Shown one piece after another: positions 9,273 through 18,559 of a stretch of DNA of 41,011 nt. The translations under genes were made by a program, and so were the position numbers. Numbering within the stretch: the stretch's first letter is position 1; each line of letters starts with the position of its first letter. This DNA is from Novosphingobium lindaniclasticum LE124 (GTDB taxonomy: Bacteria; Pseudomonadota; Alphaproteobacteria; Sphingomonadales; Sphingomonadaceae). The notes under the pieces are model-generated. The model was not told the origin of the DNA, did no database searches, and saw only the letters and a program-made list of their open reading frames with translations. The DNA is taken from the NCBI RefSeq assembly GCF_000445125.1, contig NZ_ATHL01000064.1:1-41011 (forward strand), given 5' to 3'.

Positions 9273-10433
9273 ATGGCAGAAGCCTACATCGTCCAGGCCG
9301 TTCGCACCGCCGGTGGCCGCCGCAAGGGAGCGCTGGCGGACTGGCACCCCGCCGACCTTGGCGGGGAAGTTCTGAATGCCGTGGTCGATCGGTCCGGGAT
9401 CGACCCGGCTAGCGTCGAAGACGTGATCCTCGGTTGCGTCACGCAGGCAGGAGAACAGGGCTTTGCGTTTGCCCGCAATGCGGTTCTGTCGTCACGCCTG
9501 CCCATCAGCGTGCCCGCCGTCACCGTCGATCGGCAATGCGGAAGCTCCCAGCAGTGCGTGCAGTTCGCGGCCCAGGCCGTTATGTCGGGTACGCAGGACG
9601 TCGTGATCGCAGCGGGTGCGGAAAGCATGACGCGCGTGCCGATGTTCACGAACATTTCCTACCATGAACGCGAAGGTGTGGGGGTTGGCCCGTTCAGCGA
9701 CCGCATCAAGCAGCGCTTCGGCGTCGAGAATTTCAGCCAGTTCCAAGGCGCCGAAATGCTGGCCGCGAAGTATGGCTTTGATCGGGATACCCTCGATCGC
9801 TTTGCCCTGGAAAGCCACCGGCGTGCAGCGGCTGCGACCGATGCCGGGGTCTTTCGCGAGCAGATCGTGCCGCTGGCCGTGGCGGGGGGCATCCATGACA
9901 AGGACGAAGGCATCCGCTACGATGCGACGCTCGAAAGCATCGGATCGGTGAAGCTTCTCACCGAAGGCGGGGTCATATCCGCTGCGAACGCCAGCCAGAT
10001 TTGCGACGGCGCATCGGCGGCACTCGTCGTGTCGGAAAGAGCGCTGAAGGACCACGGCCTGACACCACTCGCCCGGATCGTGAACCTTACGGTGACCGCA
10101 GGCGATCCGATCATCATGCTGGAAGAACCGATCGGCGCCACCCGCAAGGCATTGGCGCGCGCGGGCATGTCCATCGACGATATCGATCTGTACGAGGTGA
10201 ACGAGGCTTTCGCGCCGGTGCCGCTGGCATGGACCAAGGCGCTGGGCGCCGACCCTTCGAAGCTCAACGTTACCGGCGGCGCGATTGCGCTTGGTCACCC
10301 GCTGGGCGCGACCGGAACGAAGCTGATGACCACGCTCATACACAATCTGCGTGCTCGCGGCGGTCGCTACGGCCTGCAAGCCGTGTGCGAAGGCGGCGGC
10401 ATCGCCAATGTCACCATCGTGGAGGCGCTCTGA
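9273..10433 (+). CDS. Acetyl-CoA acyltransferase (3-ketoacyl-CoA thiolase)
   Basis: A 386-residue degradative thiolase that cleaves a 3-ketoacyl-CoA with CoA. The nucleophilic cysteine is Cys89 in VDRQCGSSQQ, with NEAFAP, His342 in GGAIALGHPLGATG and Cys372 in AVCEGGGIAN. Length and motifs are complete. AGGAG lies 7 nt before the ATG at 9273; an ATG at 9267 overlaps the previous stop but is too close to that RBS. It is the terminal beta-oxidation step of the operon, releasing acetyl-CoA or propionyl-CoA depending on branching of the substrate. Confidence 0.95.
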   Translation: MAEAYIVQAVRTAGGRRKGALADWHPADLGGEVLNAVVDRSGIDPASVEDVILGCVTQAGEQGFAFARNAVLSSRLPISVPAVTVDRQCGSSQQCVQFAAQAVMSGTQDVVIAAGAESMTRVPMFTNISYHEREGVGVGPFSDRIKQRFGVENFSQFQGAEMLAAKYGFDRDTLDRFALESHRRAAAATDAGVFREQIVPLAVAGGIHDKDEGIRYDATLESIGSVKLLTEGGVISAANASQICDGASAALVVSERALKDHGLTPLARIVNLTVTAGDPIIMLEEPIGATRKALARAGMSIDDIDLYEVNEAFAPVPLAWTKALGADPSKLNVTGGAIALGHPLGATGTKLMTTLIHNLRARGGRYGLQAVCEGGGIANVTIVEAL

Positions 10434-10436
10434 GAC

Positions 10437-11216
10437 ATGCCCGGATATCACTATGTAGACGTGGTCAGGGAAGGTCCGCTCACCATCGTCACGATCAATC
10501 GGCCGGAGGTGTACAATGCACTGAGCTCTGCGGCTCATGATGAACTGGCGGAAATCTTCGATGCATTCGCCGCCGACGATGAGCAGTGGGTGGCGATCAT
10601 CACCGGGGCCGGTGAAAAGGCATTCTGTGCCGGCCACGACCTCAAGCAGCAGGCTGCCGGAGGCGGGCTTACCACTCCCTTGTCCGGTTTTGCCGGATTG
10701 ACGGCGCGCTTCGACCTCAACAAGCCGGTCATCGCGGCCGTTAATGGCGTCGCCATGGGAGGCGGCTTTGAAATAGCCTTGGCCTGCGACATTGTAATAG
10801 CCTCACGAAGCGCCAGTTTTGCCCTGCCGGAGGTGAAAGTCGGTATAGCGGCATTGGCAGGGGGGCTACAGCGCCTGCCGCGGGAAATCGGCCTGAAGCG
10901 AGCGATGGGTATGCTGTTGACGGGACGCCGGGTTTCGGCATCCGAAGGTCTGGATCTGGGCTTCGTCAATGAGGTGGTCGACAGCGACGTTCTGGGCGCA
11001 GCGCGCCGCTGGGCCAACGAAATCCTGACGTGCAGCCCTATGTCCGTCCGTGCGACCAAACAGGCGGTAAGCCGCGGTCTGTCCATACCGGTCGAACAAG
11101 CAGTCACCGAACAGTGGGAGTATTTGGCGTTGAAAGAGATGCTAGCTTCGGAGGACTATGTGGAGGGCCCCTTGGCGTTTACGGAAAAACGTTCGCCTCG
11201 GTGGACAGGCCGCTAA
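10437..11216 (+). CDS. Enoyl-CoA hydratase/carnitinyl-CoA dehydratase family
   Basis: A 259-residue crotonase with FCAGHDLK (63-70) and GVAMGGGFE. Both catalytic glutamates are in place: Glu112 after GGG and Glu132 in LPE, 20 residues apart as in true hydratases. It ends in the usual FTEKRSPRWTGR tail. It lies 3 nt after the thiolase stop and closes the operon. Predicted role: hydration of a trans-2-enoyl-CoA. It resembles the minus-strand crotonase at 18560 (shared GGGFEIALACD and IALAGGL blocks), so the two are probably paralogues. Confidence 0.92.
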   Translation: MPGYHYVDVVREGPLTIVTINRPEVYNALSSAAHDELAEIFDAFAADDEQWVAIITGAGEKAFCAGHDLKQQAAGGGLTTPLSGFAGLTARFDLNKPVIAAVNGVAMGGGFEIALACDIVIASRSASFALPEVKVGIAALAGGLQRLPREIGLKRAMGMLLTGRRVSASEGLDLGFVNEVVDSDVLGAARRWANEILTCSPMSVRATKQAVSRGLSIPVEQAVTEQWEYLALKEMLASEDYVEGPLAFTEKRSPRWTGR

Positions 11217-11398
11217 AGCCAGCCACGCTACATATGCCCGAGCCGCGTGTGCGTCGCCTGCAAGCCATTCAAGGTCCTGAAAACGCCCTCAGGCGGCGCG
11301 CAAGAAATGTATCGAAAGGGCGCAATTTTTGTAGAACGGGTTCGTGCTAGCATCCGCTTCGTCGATGGGGCCTTAAGGCCATACGGCGGAGAGGAAGA

Positions 11399-12310
11399 AT
11401 GAGCATGAACGTGCTGGCTGATAGGCCCGCTGCTCATTACGAGCAGCGTAGCAGTGAAACAATCATTGCCGATGTGCTTCGCCGCGGTCCGGAAGTGGAT
11501 CTGGCAGCGCCGGATGGCAGCTGGCGCGTCAGCCGATGGCGGCAATTCGTAGGGAGCTACGAACTGCCTGAAATGCCTAGCGCCGTGTTCGTGGTTCAGC
11601 TTGCCGGCAAGACGGACGTAAGGACATGGCAGGGCAACGGGTGGAGCCAGGTTTCGACTTTCCCCGGCTCGGCGACCATCGTCCCGCGCAATCGCGGTAC
11701 GCGCTGGCTGGTTGACGGCGAACTTGATGTGATGACTCTCAGTTTGCCGAACTGGGAAGGCGGATCGGGACCGCTGCTCGATCATGCGGGTGATATGCGC
11801 TTTGCCTATTCCGATCCGCTATCGGCTGCTCTGGCGCGGCAGATCGTTGCAGAACTCTATCGCCCGGCGTCGGCGGAAAGGGATAACTACATCGTTTCGC
11901 TGGTGTCGGTTCTCAAGCTGCACCTTATCCATGTGCCTGCCGATTGTGGCTCTTCTGCTTACCCTGTTTCGAACTTCTCATCCTACCGGGTGCACAATGC
12001 GATCGAAGCGATCATCCGCTCACCCAGTGCAGAGCATCGCCTGGACGATCTGGCGCAACAAGCGGGTGTGACACCTTCGCATTTTGGAAGAATGTTCAAG
12101 AAGGCCACTGGCCAGACCCCGCATCAGTACGTGTTGAAAGCTCGACTGGAGCGGGCGCAGCAGATGCTGGAAATGACCGATGCACCGGTCAACGTCATCG
12201 CTGAAAAGCTTGGGTTCAACAATCAAAGTCACTTCAACAGGATATTCCGACAATTCATGGCGAAGACGCCAACGGATTTTCGGAGAGGCCGCACCGGGGC
12301 GCTTTCATGA
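11399..12310 (+). CDS. AraC-family transcriptional regulator
   Basis: 303 residues. The N-terminal half is a cupin-like sensory domain with RVSRWRQFVGSYELP and RWLVDGELDVMTLSL. The last 100 residues form the double HTH of the AraC family (DDLAQQAGVTPSHFGRMFKKATGQTPHQYV, then VNVIAEKLGFNNQSHFNRIFRQF). AGAGGAAGA precedes the ATG. The sensory domain is strikingly like that of the AraC protein at 17622-18488, so both may sense related ligands. It sits 182 bp after the beta-oxidation operon and 73 bp before the GH3 gene, and probably activates one or both. Confidence 0.92.
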   Translation: MSMNVLADRPAAHYEQRSSETIIADVLRRGPEVDLAAPDGSWRVSRWRQFVGSYELPEMPSAVFVVQLAGKTDVRTWQGNGWSQVSTFPGSATIVPRNRGTRWLVDGELDVMTLSLPNWEGGSGPLLDHAGDMRFAYSDPLSAALARQIVAELYRPASAERDNYIVSLVSVLKLHLIHVPADCGSSAYPVSNFSSYRVHNAIEAIIRSPSAEHRLDDLAQQAGVTPSHFGRMFKKATGQTPHQYVLKARLERAQQMLEMTDAPVNVIAEKLGFNNQSHFNRIFRQFMAKTPTDFRRGRTGALS

Positions 12311-12383
12311 CCTTTAACTGGTCTGTGCCCAGGCCGGGATATTCCGGCGCGGTGGCCGCAACCAAATTGAGGAAGGAATGCCC

Positions 12384-14486
12384 ATGACGAGTTTCGAGCC
12401 CCGCAAGGGCATGACCGAACAGGAGATCGAGAAAACGATCAGCCTCATCCTCGCAGAGGCAAGCCTGGCGGAAAAAGTTGGAATGATGTCCGGCAAGGGA
12501 TTTTTCGCCCAGTACGCAGAGAGCGGCCGGAGATGGGGAGGGCACGCCTATCGCGCCGGCGGCGGCATCGAGCGGCTGGGAGTTCCTGCGCTCTACTTCA
12601 CTGACGGCCCGAGGGGCGTATCGCGTGGCAATTCAACATGCTTCCCGTGTTCGATCGCACGCGGGGCGAGCTTCGATGTCGCGCTGGAGCGCCGTATCGG
12701 GGAAGTCATGGGGATCGAGGCACGCGCACAGGGCGCGAACCTCTCCGGCGCAGTTTGCATCAATCTCCTGCGCCATCCGGCATGGGGGAGGGCGCAGGAA
12801 ACTTACGGAGAAGACAGCCACCATCTTGGTGAAATGGGGGCTGCGCTGGGTCTGGGGGTGCAGGCCCACAATGTCATCGGCACCCTCAAGCATTTCGCAC
12901 TCAATTCCATGGAGAATGCCCGCTTCAAGGTCGACGTCCAACTCGACGAACGAACCCTGCACGAAATCTACCTGCCGCACTTCAAGCGCGGAGTCGACGC
13001 CGGCATCGCGACCGTCATGTCCGCGTACAACAAGGTAAACGGAGAATATGTCGGGCAGGATCGCTACCTCCTCACCGACGTCCTCCGAACGGAATGGGGC
13101 TTTGACGGCTTCGTGCACTCCGACTGGATCCGGGGGGTCTACGCCGTATACGGCGCCGCTGCCGGCCTTGATATCGAGAACCCCGAGCCCGCCGTGTTCG
13201 GGGAGAACCTTATCGCGGCAGTTGAAGCGGGGCATGTGGAGCCGACCGTCATCGACCGGGCGTGCCGCCGGATACTGACCGTCATCTACCGCTTTGCGTC
13301 GGCCGAAGACCCCTTGCCGGGCTATGACATGGAACTGGTCGCAAGCGATGCCCATACGCGGCTTGCTCTGGAAAGCGCCGAGAAATCCGCGGTTCTGCTT
13401 GAGAACGACGGGGTTCTGCCATTCAAACGAGGCAGCATTGCAAGGCTGGCGGTTCTCGGGCGTCTGGCAGCGATCGAGAACACGGGGGATACCGGGTCCA
13501 GCATGGTCCGTTCACCCTATGTCGTGACCGCGCTGGAGGGCTTGCGCCGCCATCTTGGCGAGGATGCGATCCTGACGGCGGATGAAAGCGACATCGACCA
13601 CGCTGCTGCCGTGGCGAAGGATGCCGACGCGGTCGTGGTGGTGGTGGGATGCACTGCTCTTGAAGAGGGGGAATATGTACCGGGCGGCCTGACCTTTGGC
13701 GCCGATCAAAAAGAGGCGCTTGAAAAAGAAGGAAAAACCGCTGCCGACCTGCCATCGAAAGGCGGAGATCGTGAACACCTTTCCCTTCCTGCCGAACAGG
13801 TTGCGCTGATAGAGGCCGCCGCGTCGGCGGGCAAACCGGTGGTCGTCGTGATCGTTGCGGGGTCTGCCGTGCTGGTCGAGGAGTGGCGAGACAAAGCTTC
13901 TGCGATCCTCCAGACCTTCTATTCGGGCATGGAAGGGGGCACGGCACTTGCCCGCCTACTCTTTGGCGAGGCCAACCCTTCGGGGCGCATGCCGCTGACC
14001 GTGGCGAAATCGATCGAGGACTATCCTTTCTTCGACCGTGACGCCGACGCCATCGAATACGGGTACTGGCACGGCTATGCGAAGTTCGAGCAGGAGGGCT
14101 TGGTGGCCCGTTATCCGTTCGGCTTCGGACTTTCCTACACCCGTTTCGCCTACCGATCGCTTCGCGCACGCGTGTCGGGCGATACCATCCATGCCTCTGT
14201 CGGCGTGACCAACGATGGGGATGTGTCAGGCGACGAGGTGGTGCAGCTTTACGTAGGGTATCCGGGCACGATCAAGCCGCGAGCGGCAAAAGCGCTGAAG
14301 GCGTTCAATCGCGTGACCCTGGCGCCAGGCGAAACGAAAATCGTCGATCTCGCGGTGCCGCTGGGCAGTCTCGCGTACCGCGACGTAGCTACTCACGGCT
14401 GGAAAATGGAAGCCGGCGAGTACCGCATCATCGTCGCGCGGTCGTCTGCGGATCCTGCGCCGCTGTCGGCAGGCATAACGCTTTAG
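12384..14486 (+). CDS. Glycoside hydrolase family 3 (beta-glucosidase-like)
   Basis: A 700-residue retaining beta-glycosidase. It has the N-terminal GH3 barrel with LKHFALNSMEN and the nucleophile Asp247 in GFDGFVHSDW. The GH3 C-terminal sandwich follows (LARLLFGEANPSGRMPLT), then an Fn3-like domain (GVTNDGDVSGDEVVQLYV). No signal peptide is visible, so it probably works in the cytoplasm on a glycoside imported by the downstream GPH symporter. The ATG at 12384 has GGAAGG 7 nt upstream; the ATG at 12378 is too close to that RBS. The sugar removed is not readable from sequence; the D-xylose-dehydrogenase-like and diketo-acid genes further on suggest a pentose or 6-deoxyhexose. Confidence 0.93.
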   Translation: MTSFEPRKGMTEQEIEKTISLILAEASLAEKVGMMSGKGFFAQYAESGRRWGGHAYRAGGGIERLGVPALYFTDGPRGVSRGNSTCFPCSIARGASFDVALERRIGEVMGIEARAQGANLSGAVCINLLRHPAWGRAQETYGEDSHHLGEMGAALGLGVQAHNVIGTLKHFALNSMENARFKVDVQLDERTLHEIYLPHFKRGVDAGIATVMSAYNKVNGEYVGQDRYLLTDVLRTEWGFDGFVHSDWIRGVYAVYGAAAGLDIENPEPAVFGENLIAAVEAGHVEPTVIDRACRRILTVIYRFASAEDPLPGYDMELVASDAHTRLALESAEKSAVLLENDGVLPFKRGSIARLAVLGRLAAIENTGDTGSSMVRSPYVVTALEGLRRHLGEDAILTADESDIDHAAAVAKDADAVVVVVGCTALEEGEYVPGGLTFGADQKEALEKEGKTAADLPSKGGDREHLSLPAEQVALIEAAASAGKPVVVVIVAGSAVLVEEWRDKASAILQTFYSGMEGGTALARLLFGEANPSGRMPLTVAKSIEDYPFFDRDADAIEYGYWHGYAKFEQEGLVARYPFGFGLSYTRFAYRSLRARVSGDTIHASVGVTNDGDVSGDEVVQLYVGYPGTIKPRAAKALKAFNRVTLAPGETKIVDLAVPLGSLAYRDVATHGWKMEAGEYRIIVARSSADPAPLSAGITL

Positions 14487-14540
14487 CCAAACGGCATTGC
14501 TTTGACATCGGGAGTTTGTTGGGTGAAGGAGGGAAGAAGC

Positions 14541-15920
14541 TTGAAAGGCATGACGACGTCGGGCGCGGAATTGCCGTTCAGAAAGCGTTTTGGCTATGGT
14601 ATCGGCGATCTCTCCTTCAATCTTTATTTTACCACCGCCAGTCTTTATCTCTTGTTGTACTATACCGATGTAGTGGGCCTTTCGCCCGCAACAGGTGGCT
14701 GGATATTCGCTGCGGCCCTTACATGGGATGCGGTTCTCGATCCGTTCATGGGTTATGTTGCAAGCCGCACCCGCACGAGGTGGGGAAGTTACCGGCCCTA
14801 TCTGTTGTTCGGGGCCGTGCCGCTCGCGATTGCTTGGGCGCTTATCTTCCTGCCGTCAGGATTTACTGGCACGGCACTGACGATCTACGCGCTTGCGGTC
14901 CATATGCTTTTCCGAACCTGCTACACCATCGTATCGATGCCTTATCTTTCTTTGTCGGCAGTGATGACGTCCGAAAGTAACGAGCGAGGCGTCCTTGCGA
15001 GCTTCCGCATGGTCGCTGCAACGGGCGCGGGGCTCATCATTTCGTATTTCACGCTGGACCTTGTCAAAGCATTCGGCGGTGGCGACCAGATGCGCGGTTT
15101 CCTGTTCGTTGCGCTCCTTTTCGGGACCCTTGCGACACTGATACTTTGGTTCACCTTCCTGAATACCACGGAGGAAGTTGCCGCCGAGGAAGAGAAGTTA
15201 CCGAGCGCTGCCGACATGATCCGGATGCTGCGCGCCAATAGCGCGTTCTGGCTCGTCGGCGGTTTGATGCTGATGACAGCCATGGCATCGACGTTTTTCA
15301 GCAAGGCCATCCCGTATCTGTTCAAGTACGGCGTAGGACGTCCCGACCTGATAGGCACCGCTCTTGCCACCATTACCGGTTGCGCCATGATCAGTATCCC
15401 GTTCTGGACGCAGATCATGAAGCGCACATCGAAGCGGGCTGTGGCGATGTCAGGCCCTTCACTGGGGTGCATCGCCTATACTTCATTCTGGTTCGTGCCG
15501 ATGGACCGACCGGATCTGTTGCTGGGCATCCTTGTGATCTCCGGATTCGCGACCGGCGCAGGATATCTTACGTTCTGGGCCATGATACCCGACACAGTAG
15601 AGTTCGGCGAATGGCGCACGGGGGTGCGTGCCGAAGGTATGCTGTTCGGCTTTGTCTCGCTCGTGCAAAAAGCCGCTCTCGGCTTCGGAGTCGGCTTGCT
15701 TGGTGAGGTTCTGACCAAGATCGGCTATGTGGCGAACCAGCCCCAGACTCCCGAAACTTTGGCGAACCTGCGAATGATGATGCTGGCCGCTCCGCTGGCA
15801 TTCGCCGCCGCTGCCGTCGCACTGATTTCTTTCTACCCGCTGGACAGGAAACGCCACGCCCGCCTGGTAAAGGCCCTTGCGTGGCGGAATCGCAGAATGT
15901 CGCCGAGAGATGTCATGTAA
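14541..15920 (+). CDS. GPH-family glycoside/sugar cation symporter
   Basis: A membrane transporter of about 460 residues with roughly 12 hydrophobic segments and the glycoside-pentoside-hexuronide signature (FGYGIGDLSFNLYFTTASLYLLLYYTDVVGL, then WDAVLDPFMGYVASRTRTRWGSYRPYLL). It imports a glycoside or monosaccharide with a cation. The start is uncertain: AGGAGGG (14527-14533) is 7 nt before a TTG at 14541, while the first in-frame ATG is at 14550 and a TTG at 14502 would extend it upstream. It lies directly behind the GH3 gene, so the pair imports and splits a glycoside. Confidence 0.88.
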   Translation: MKGMTTSGAELPFRKRFGYGIGDLSFNLYFTTASLYLLLYYTDVVGLSPATGGWIFAAALTWDAVLDPFMGYVASRTRTRWGSYRPYLLFGAVPLAIAWALIFLPSGFTGTALTIYALAVHMLFRTCYTIVSMPYLSLSAVMTSESNERGVLASFRMVAATGAGLIISYFTLDLVKAFGGGDQMRGFLFVALLFGTLATLILWFTFLNTTEEVAAEEEKLPSAADMIRMLRANSAFWLVGGLMLMTAMASTFFSKAIPYLFKYGVGRPDLIGTALATITGCAMISIPFWTQIMKRTSKRAVAMSGPSLGCIAYTSFWFVPMDRPDLLLGILVISGFATGAGYLTFWAMIPDTVEFGEWRTGVRAEGMLFGFVSLVQKAALGFGVGLLGEVLTKIGYVANQPQTPETLANLRMMMLAAPLAFAAAAVALISFYPLDRKRHARLVKALAWRNRRMSPRDVM

Positions 15921-15969
15921 TGCGGCGGTTTGGCGCCCGATCAATGATCTGAAAAAGGACTTCGTTATC

Positions 15970-17565
15970 ATGTCGATCGACCTGTCGCGCAGAACATTGC
16001 TGACTTCCGCAGCATTCGCGGGGTTCATGAGCGCTACGCATGGCTTCGCTCTCACCATTGTCGGTGCGCCAACGCCGATCGTACAGACAAAGGCAGGCAA
16101 GGTACGTGGGCGAATGCAGCCCGAAGGTCTCTACAGCTTCAAGGGATTGCGCTACGCCGCGCCGCCTGTCGGAGCATTGCGTTTTCGGCCTCCGCCACCA
16201 TTGAAGCCTTGGGCCGGGGTGGTCGAAGCGTCGGACTTTGGCGATGCCGCCATGCAGACGGCAGGTGCGGGTTCGCTGCCGAGCGAGACGCATAGCGAAG
16301 ATTGCCTTTACCTGCATCTGTGGACCAAAGGCCTCGACAACACCAGGCGGCCCGTCATGGTCTGGTTGCACGGAGGCGGATTCTGGGAAGGCGCGCCGGG
16401 GCGTCCGGTATACTACGGCGATCACATCGCTCAGCAGGATGTGGTCATCGTCACGGTGACGCACCGGCTGAATGTGTTCGGATATACGCAACTCCCGGAT
16501 AGTTGGGGCCCGGAATACAAGTCTTCCGGTATTGCAGGCATTCTGGATATCGTGGCCGCATTGCGCTGGGTAAAAGCCAACATCGAGAAATTCGGTGGAG
16601 ACCCTCAGAACGTCACCGTCTTCGGCGAAAGCGGGGGCGGGGGAAAGCTGTCGCTTCTGCTCAACATGCCGGCGGCCACCGGGCTTTTCCAGAAAGCCAT
16701 CATACAAAGCGGCGCCGTTCTTTCGGCCAACTCGAACGAATACGGCCAGGCTCTGGGGCAGGCCCTGACCGACATCATCGGCGTATCTGCCGGAGACGTG
16801 GACGCATTGTCGAAAGTCGATGCAGGCAAGATCTTCGAGGCTCAGGACGCGGCGATCGCAAAGGTGCGCGACAAAGCACCGAAAGGCTTCTTTTCCGGGC
16901 TATTTTCGCCAACGGTCGATGGTGTCGAATTGCCGCGAATGCCGTTCGATGGCGGAGCACCTGCCGCCATCGGACAGATTCCTCTGATGATCGGCTCAGC
17001 CAGGAACGAGGCGAACTTCTTCCCGGACTCTGCTACCATCATCAAGGAAACCGACGCGCAGTTCGAGCAGCGAGTCCGCGAGGCGTTTCCTTCGGAAGCG
17101 GCGCAGCTTATCCCGGCGTTGCGCGCTTCTTACCCCGGCTACAAGCCGGGCGAACTCAGCCTTCAACTCATCACCGCGCAGATGTTCTGGATCAACACGG
17201 TCAAGGTCGCGGATATGAAGGCGCGCCAGCCGGCTCCGGTGTTCATGTACCGCTTCGACTGGGAATCGCTGACCCGACGCAACGGTGTGCCCATGCGCGC
17301 GGCCCATGCCATCGACGTTCCGATCGTTTTTGGCACTTATGACAGCATGCGCGTATTCGTGGGGCCCGGTGATGGACCGGCTCGCATGAGCCAGCAGATG
17401 ATGCCGGCCTGGGTAGCATTCGCACGTACTGGGAGGCCGGACTGCGAAGAGATTCCGGCCTGGCCGCGTTACGACTTGGCCAAGAGGCATACGATGCTGT
17501 TCAACCTGGAGAGCAGCGTTGCAAGCGACCCGCTCGGCGAAGTCCGGCGGTTGATCGCAGGTTGA
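15970..17565 (+). CDS. Type-B carboxylesterase, Tat-exported
   Basis: A 531-residue alpha/beta hydrolase of the carboxylesterase type-B family. The N-terminus has a twin-arginine motif (SRRTLL, residues 6-11) and a hydrophobic stretch, so it is probably folded before export to the periplasm. The HGGGFWEG oxyanion motif is present, and the nucleophile is Ser221 in FGESGGGG. The usual family has GESAGG; the replacement of Ala by Gly is slightly unusual. The C-terminal His lies in AAHAIDVPIVFG. The ATG at 15970 follows AAAAAGGAC; a longer frame from 15877 overlaps the transporter and would bury the Tat signal. It would hydrolyse an ester in the substrate before or during uptake. Confidence 0.9.
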   Translation: MSIDLSRRTLLTSAAFAGFMSATHGFALTIVGAPTPIVQTKAGKVRGRMQPEGLYSFKGLRYAAPPVGALRFRPPPPLKPWAGVVEASDFGDAAMQTAGAGSLPSETHSEDCLYLHLWTKGLDNTRRPVMVWLHGGGFWEGAPGRPVYYGDHIAQQDVVIVTVTHRLNVFGYTQLPDSWGPEYKSSGIAGILDIVAALRWVKANIEKFGGDPQNVTVFGESGGGGKLSLLLNMPAATGLFQKAIIQSGAVLSANSNEYGQALGQALTDIIGVSAGDVDALSKVDAGKIFEAQDAAIAKVRDKAPKGFFSGLFSPTVDGVELPRMPFDGGAPAAIGQIPLMIGSARNEANFFPDSATIIKETDAQFEQRVREAFPSEAAQLIPALRASYPGYKPGELSLQLITAQMFWINTVKVADMKARQPAPVFMYRFDWESLTRRNGVPMRAAHAIDVPIVFGTYDSMRVFVGPGDGPARMSQQMMPAWVAFARTGRPDCEEIPAWPRYDLAKRHTMLFNLESSVASDPLGEVRRLIAG

Positions 17566-17570
17566 TGCAC

Positions 17571-17604
17571 AAGGCCCCGCGGTCAACCGGGACCGCGGGG
17601 CCTT
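17571..17604. terminator. Bidirectional hairpin between convergent genes
   Basis: A 14-bp perfect stem AAGGCCCCGCGGTC / GACCGCGGGGCCTT with a 6-nt loop lies between the esterase stop (17565) and the convergent AraC gene stop (17622). The stem is very GC-rich and starts with AA / ends with TT, but no long T run follows, so it may act as a weak intrinsic terminator in both directions or as a 3'-end stabiliser. Confidence 0.75.
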
Positions 17605-17621
17605 CTACTACGAGCCAAAGG

Positions 17622-18488
17622 TCAGTGGGCGGCCGAAATGACCCTGCTTCGGTAGCTGGTCGGGCTTTCGCCCCCATGCTGTCGGAAAGCACGAGCAAAC
17701 TGGCTGGCACCGGAAAAGCCCGACATCTGCGCTATGCGCTGCATGGAGATATCCGTTCGGCAAAGCAGCCGTTTTGCACGGTCCAGCCTGGCTTTCAGGA
17801 TGTAGGCATGCAGGCTGACGCCCATGGCCTGCGCGAATGTTCGGCTAAGGTGCGATTCCGTTAGGTCGACAAGATCCGCCAGATCGCACAAGCTATGCCG
17901 CTTGGCGGGGTCGTCATTGATGGCGTTGATTACGGTGTGAATCCGGGACGATGATATCCCTGATGTGGGATAGGCTGCTTTACCGGCTGAACTGCGGCCG
18001 CTCGAAACGTGCATGGACAGCATCGACATAAGGTGTTCGAGATAGGCGCTATGTTCGTCCCGTTCATCGTTATAGAATTCGCTCAGGATCTGTTCGGCCA
18101 GAGCACTGCCCAATGGATCCGAGTAGGCGAAGCGCATTTTGCCGAAAGCGTTGCGTTGCCCACTAGGCACCGGTTCGTTCAGACTGAAAGTCAGAACGTC
18201 CAGTTCACCGTCGACGAGCCAGCGGGTTTGGGTATCGGCGGGCACGATCGTTGCGGCGCCGGGGAAGGAGGTCGCTTCACTCCAGCCATCCCGATCCCAG
18301 AACCGCACGTCACGTTTGCCAGACAGGTGAACAACGAACATCGGAGCGGGCAGTGCGGGTAGAGAATAGCTTCCTACGAACTGCCTCCACCGACTGACAC
18401 GGTATTTGCCCAGGTTGGACTGGTGAGCGACCTCCGGTCCCTTGCAGATGGTATTCGCGATGATCGCCTCGCCGTTCCAGTCACTCAT
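17622..18488 (-). CDS. AraC-family transcriptional regulator (paralogue)
   Basis: 288 residues. The sensory domain (YRVSRWRQFVGSYSLP, FPGAATIVP, TRWLVDGELDVLTFSL) is closely similar to that of the AraC protein at 11399. The C-terminal double HTH (LCDLADLVDLTESHLSRTFAQAMGVSLHAYIL, MQRIAQMSGFSGASQFARAFRQH) is complete but diverged. The start at 18488 has GGAGTGG upstream; an in-frame ATG at 18767 lies within the preceding crotonase gene. It is 71 nt downstream of that crotonase on the same strand and probably co-transcribed with it. Twin sensors with different DNA-binding domains suggest one ligand class controlling two sets of promoters. Confidence 0.9.
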   Translation of the reverse strand: MSDWNGEAIIANTICKGPEVAHQSNLGKYRVSRWRQFVGSYSLPALPAPMFVVHLSGKRDVRFWDRDGWSEATSFPGAATIVPADTQTRWLVDGELDVLTFSLNEPVPSGQRNAFGKMRFAYSDPLGSALAEQILSEFYNDERDEHSAYLEHLMSMLSMHVSSGRSSAGKAAYPTSGISSSRIHTVINAINDDPAKRHSLCDLADLVDLTESHLSRTFAQAMGVSLHAYILKARLDRAKRLLCRTDISMQRIAQMSGFSGASQFARAFRQHGGESPTSYRSRVISAAH

Positions 18489-18559
18489 GAAATCCACTCC
18501 AGCTTCAGATACCCGCCGGGATGGGGCCGCCTGCCACTCCCGATCGGGCTCAACCCTAT

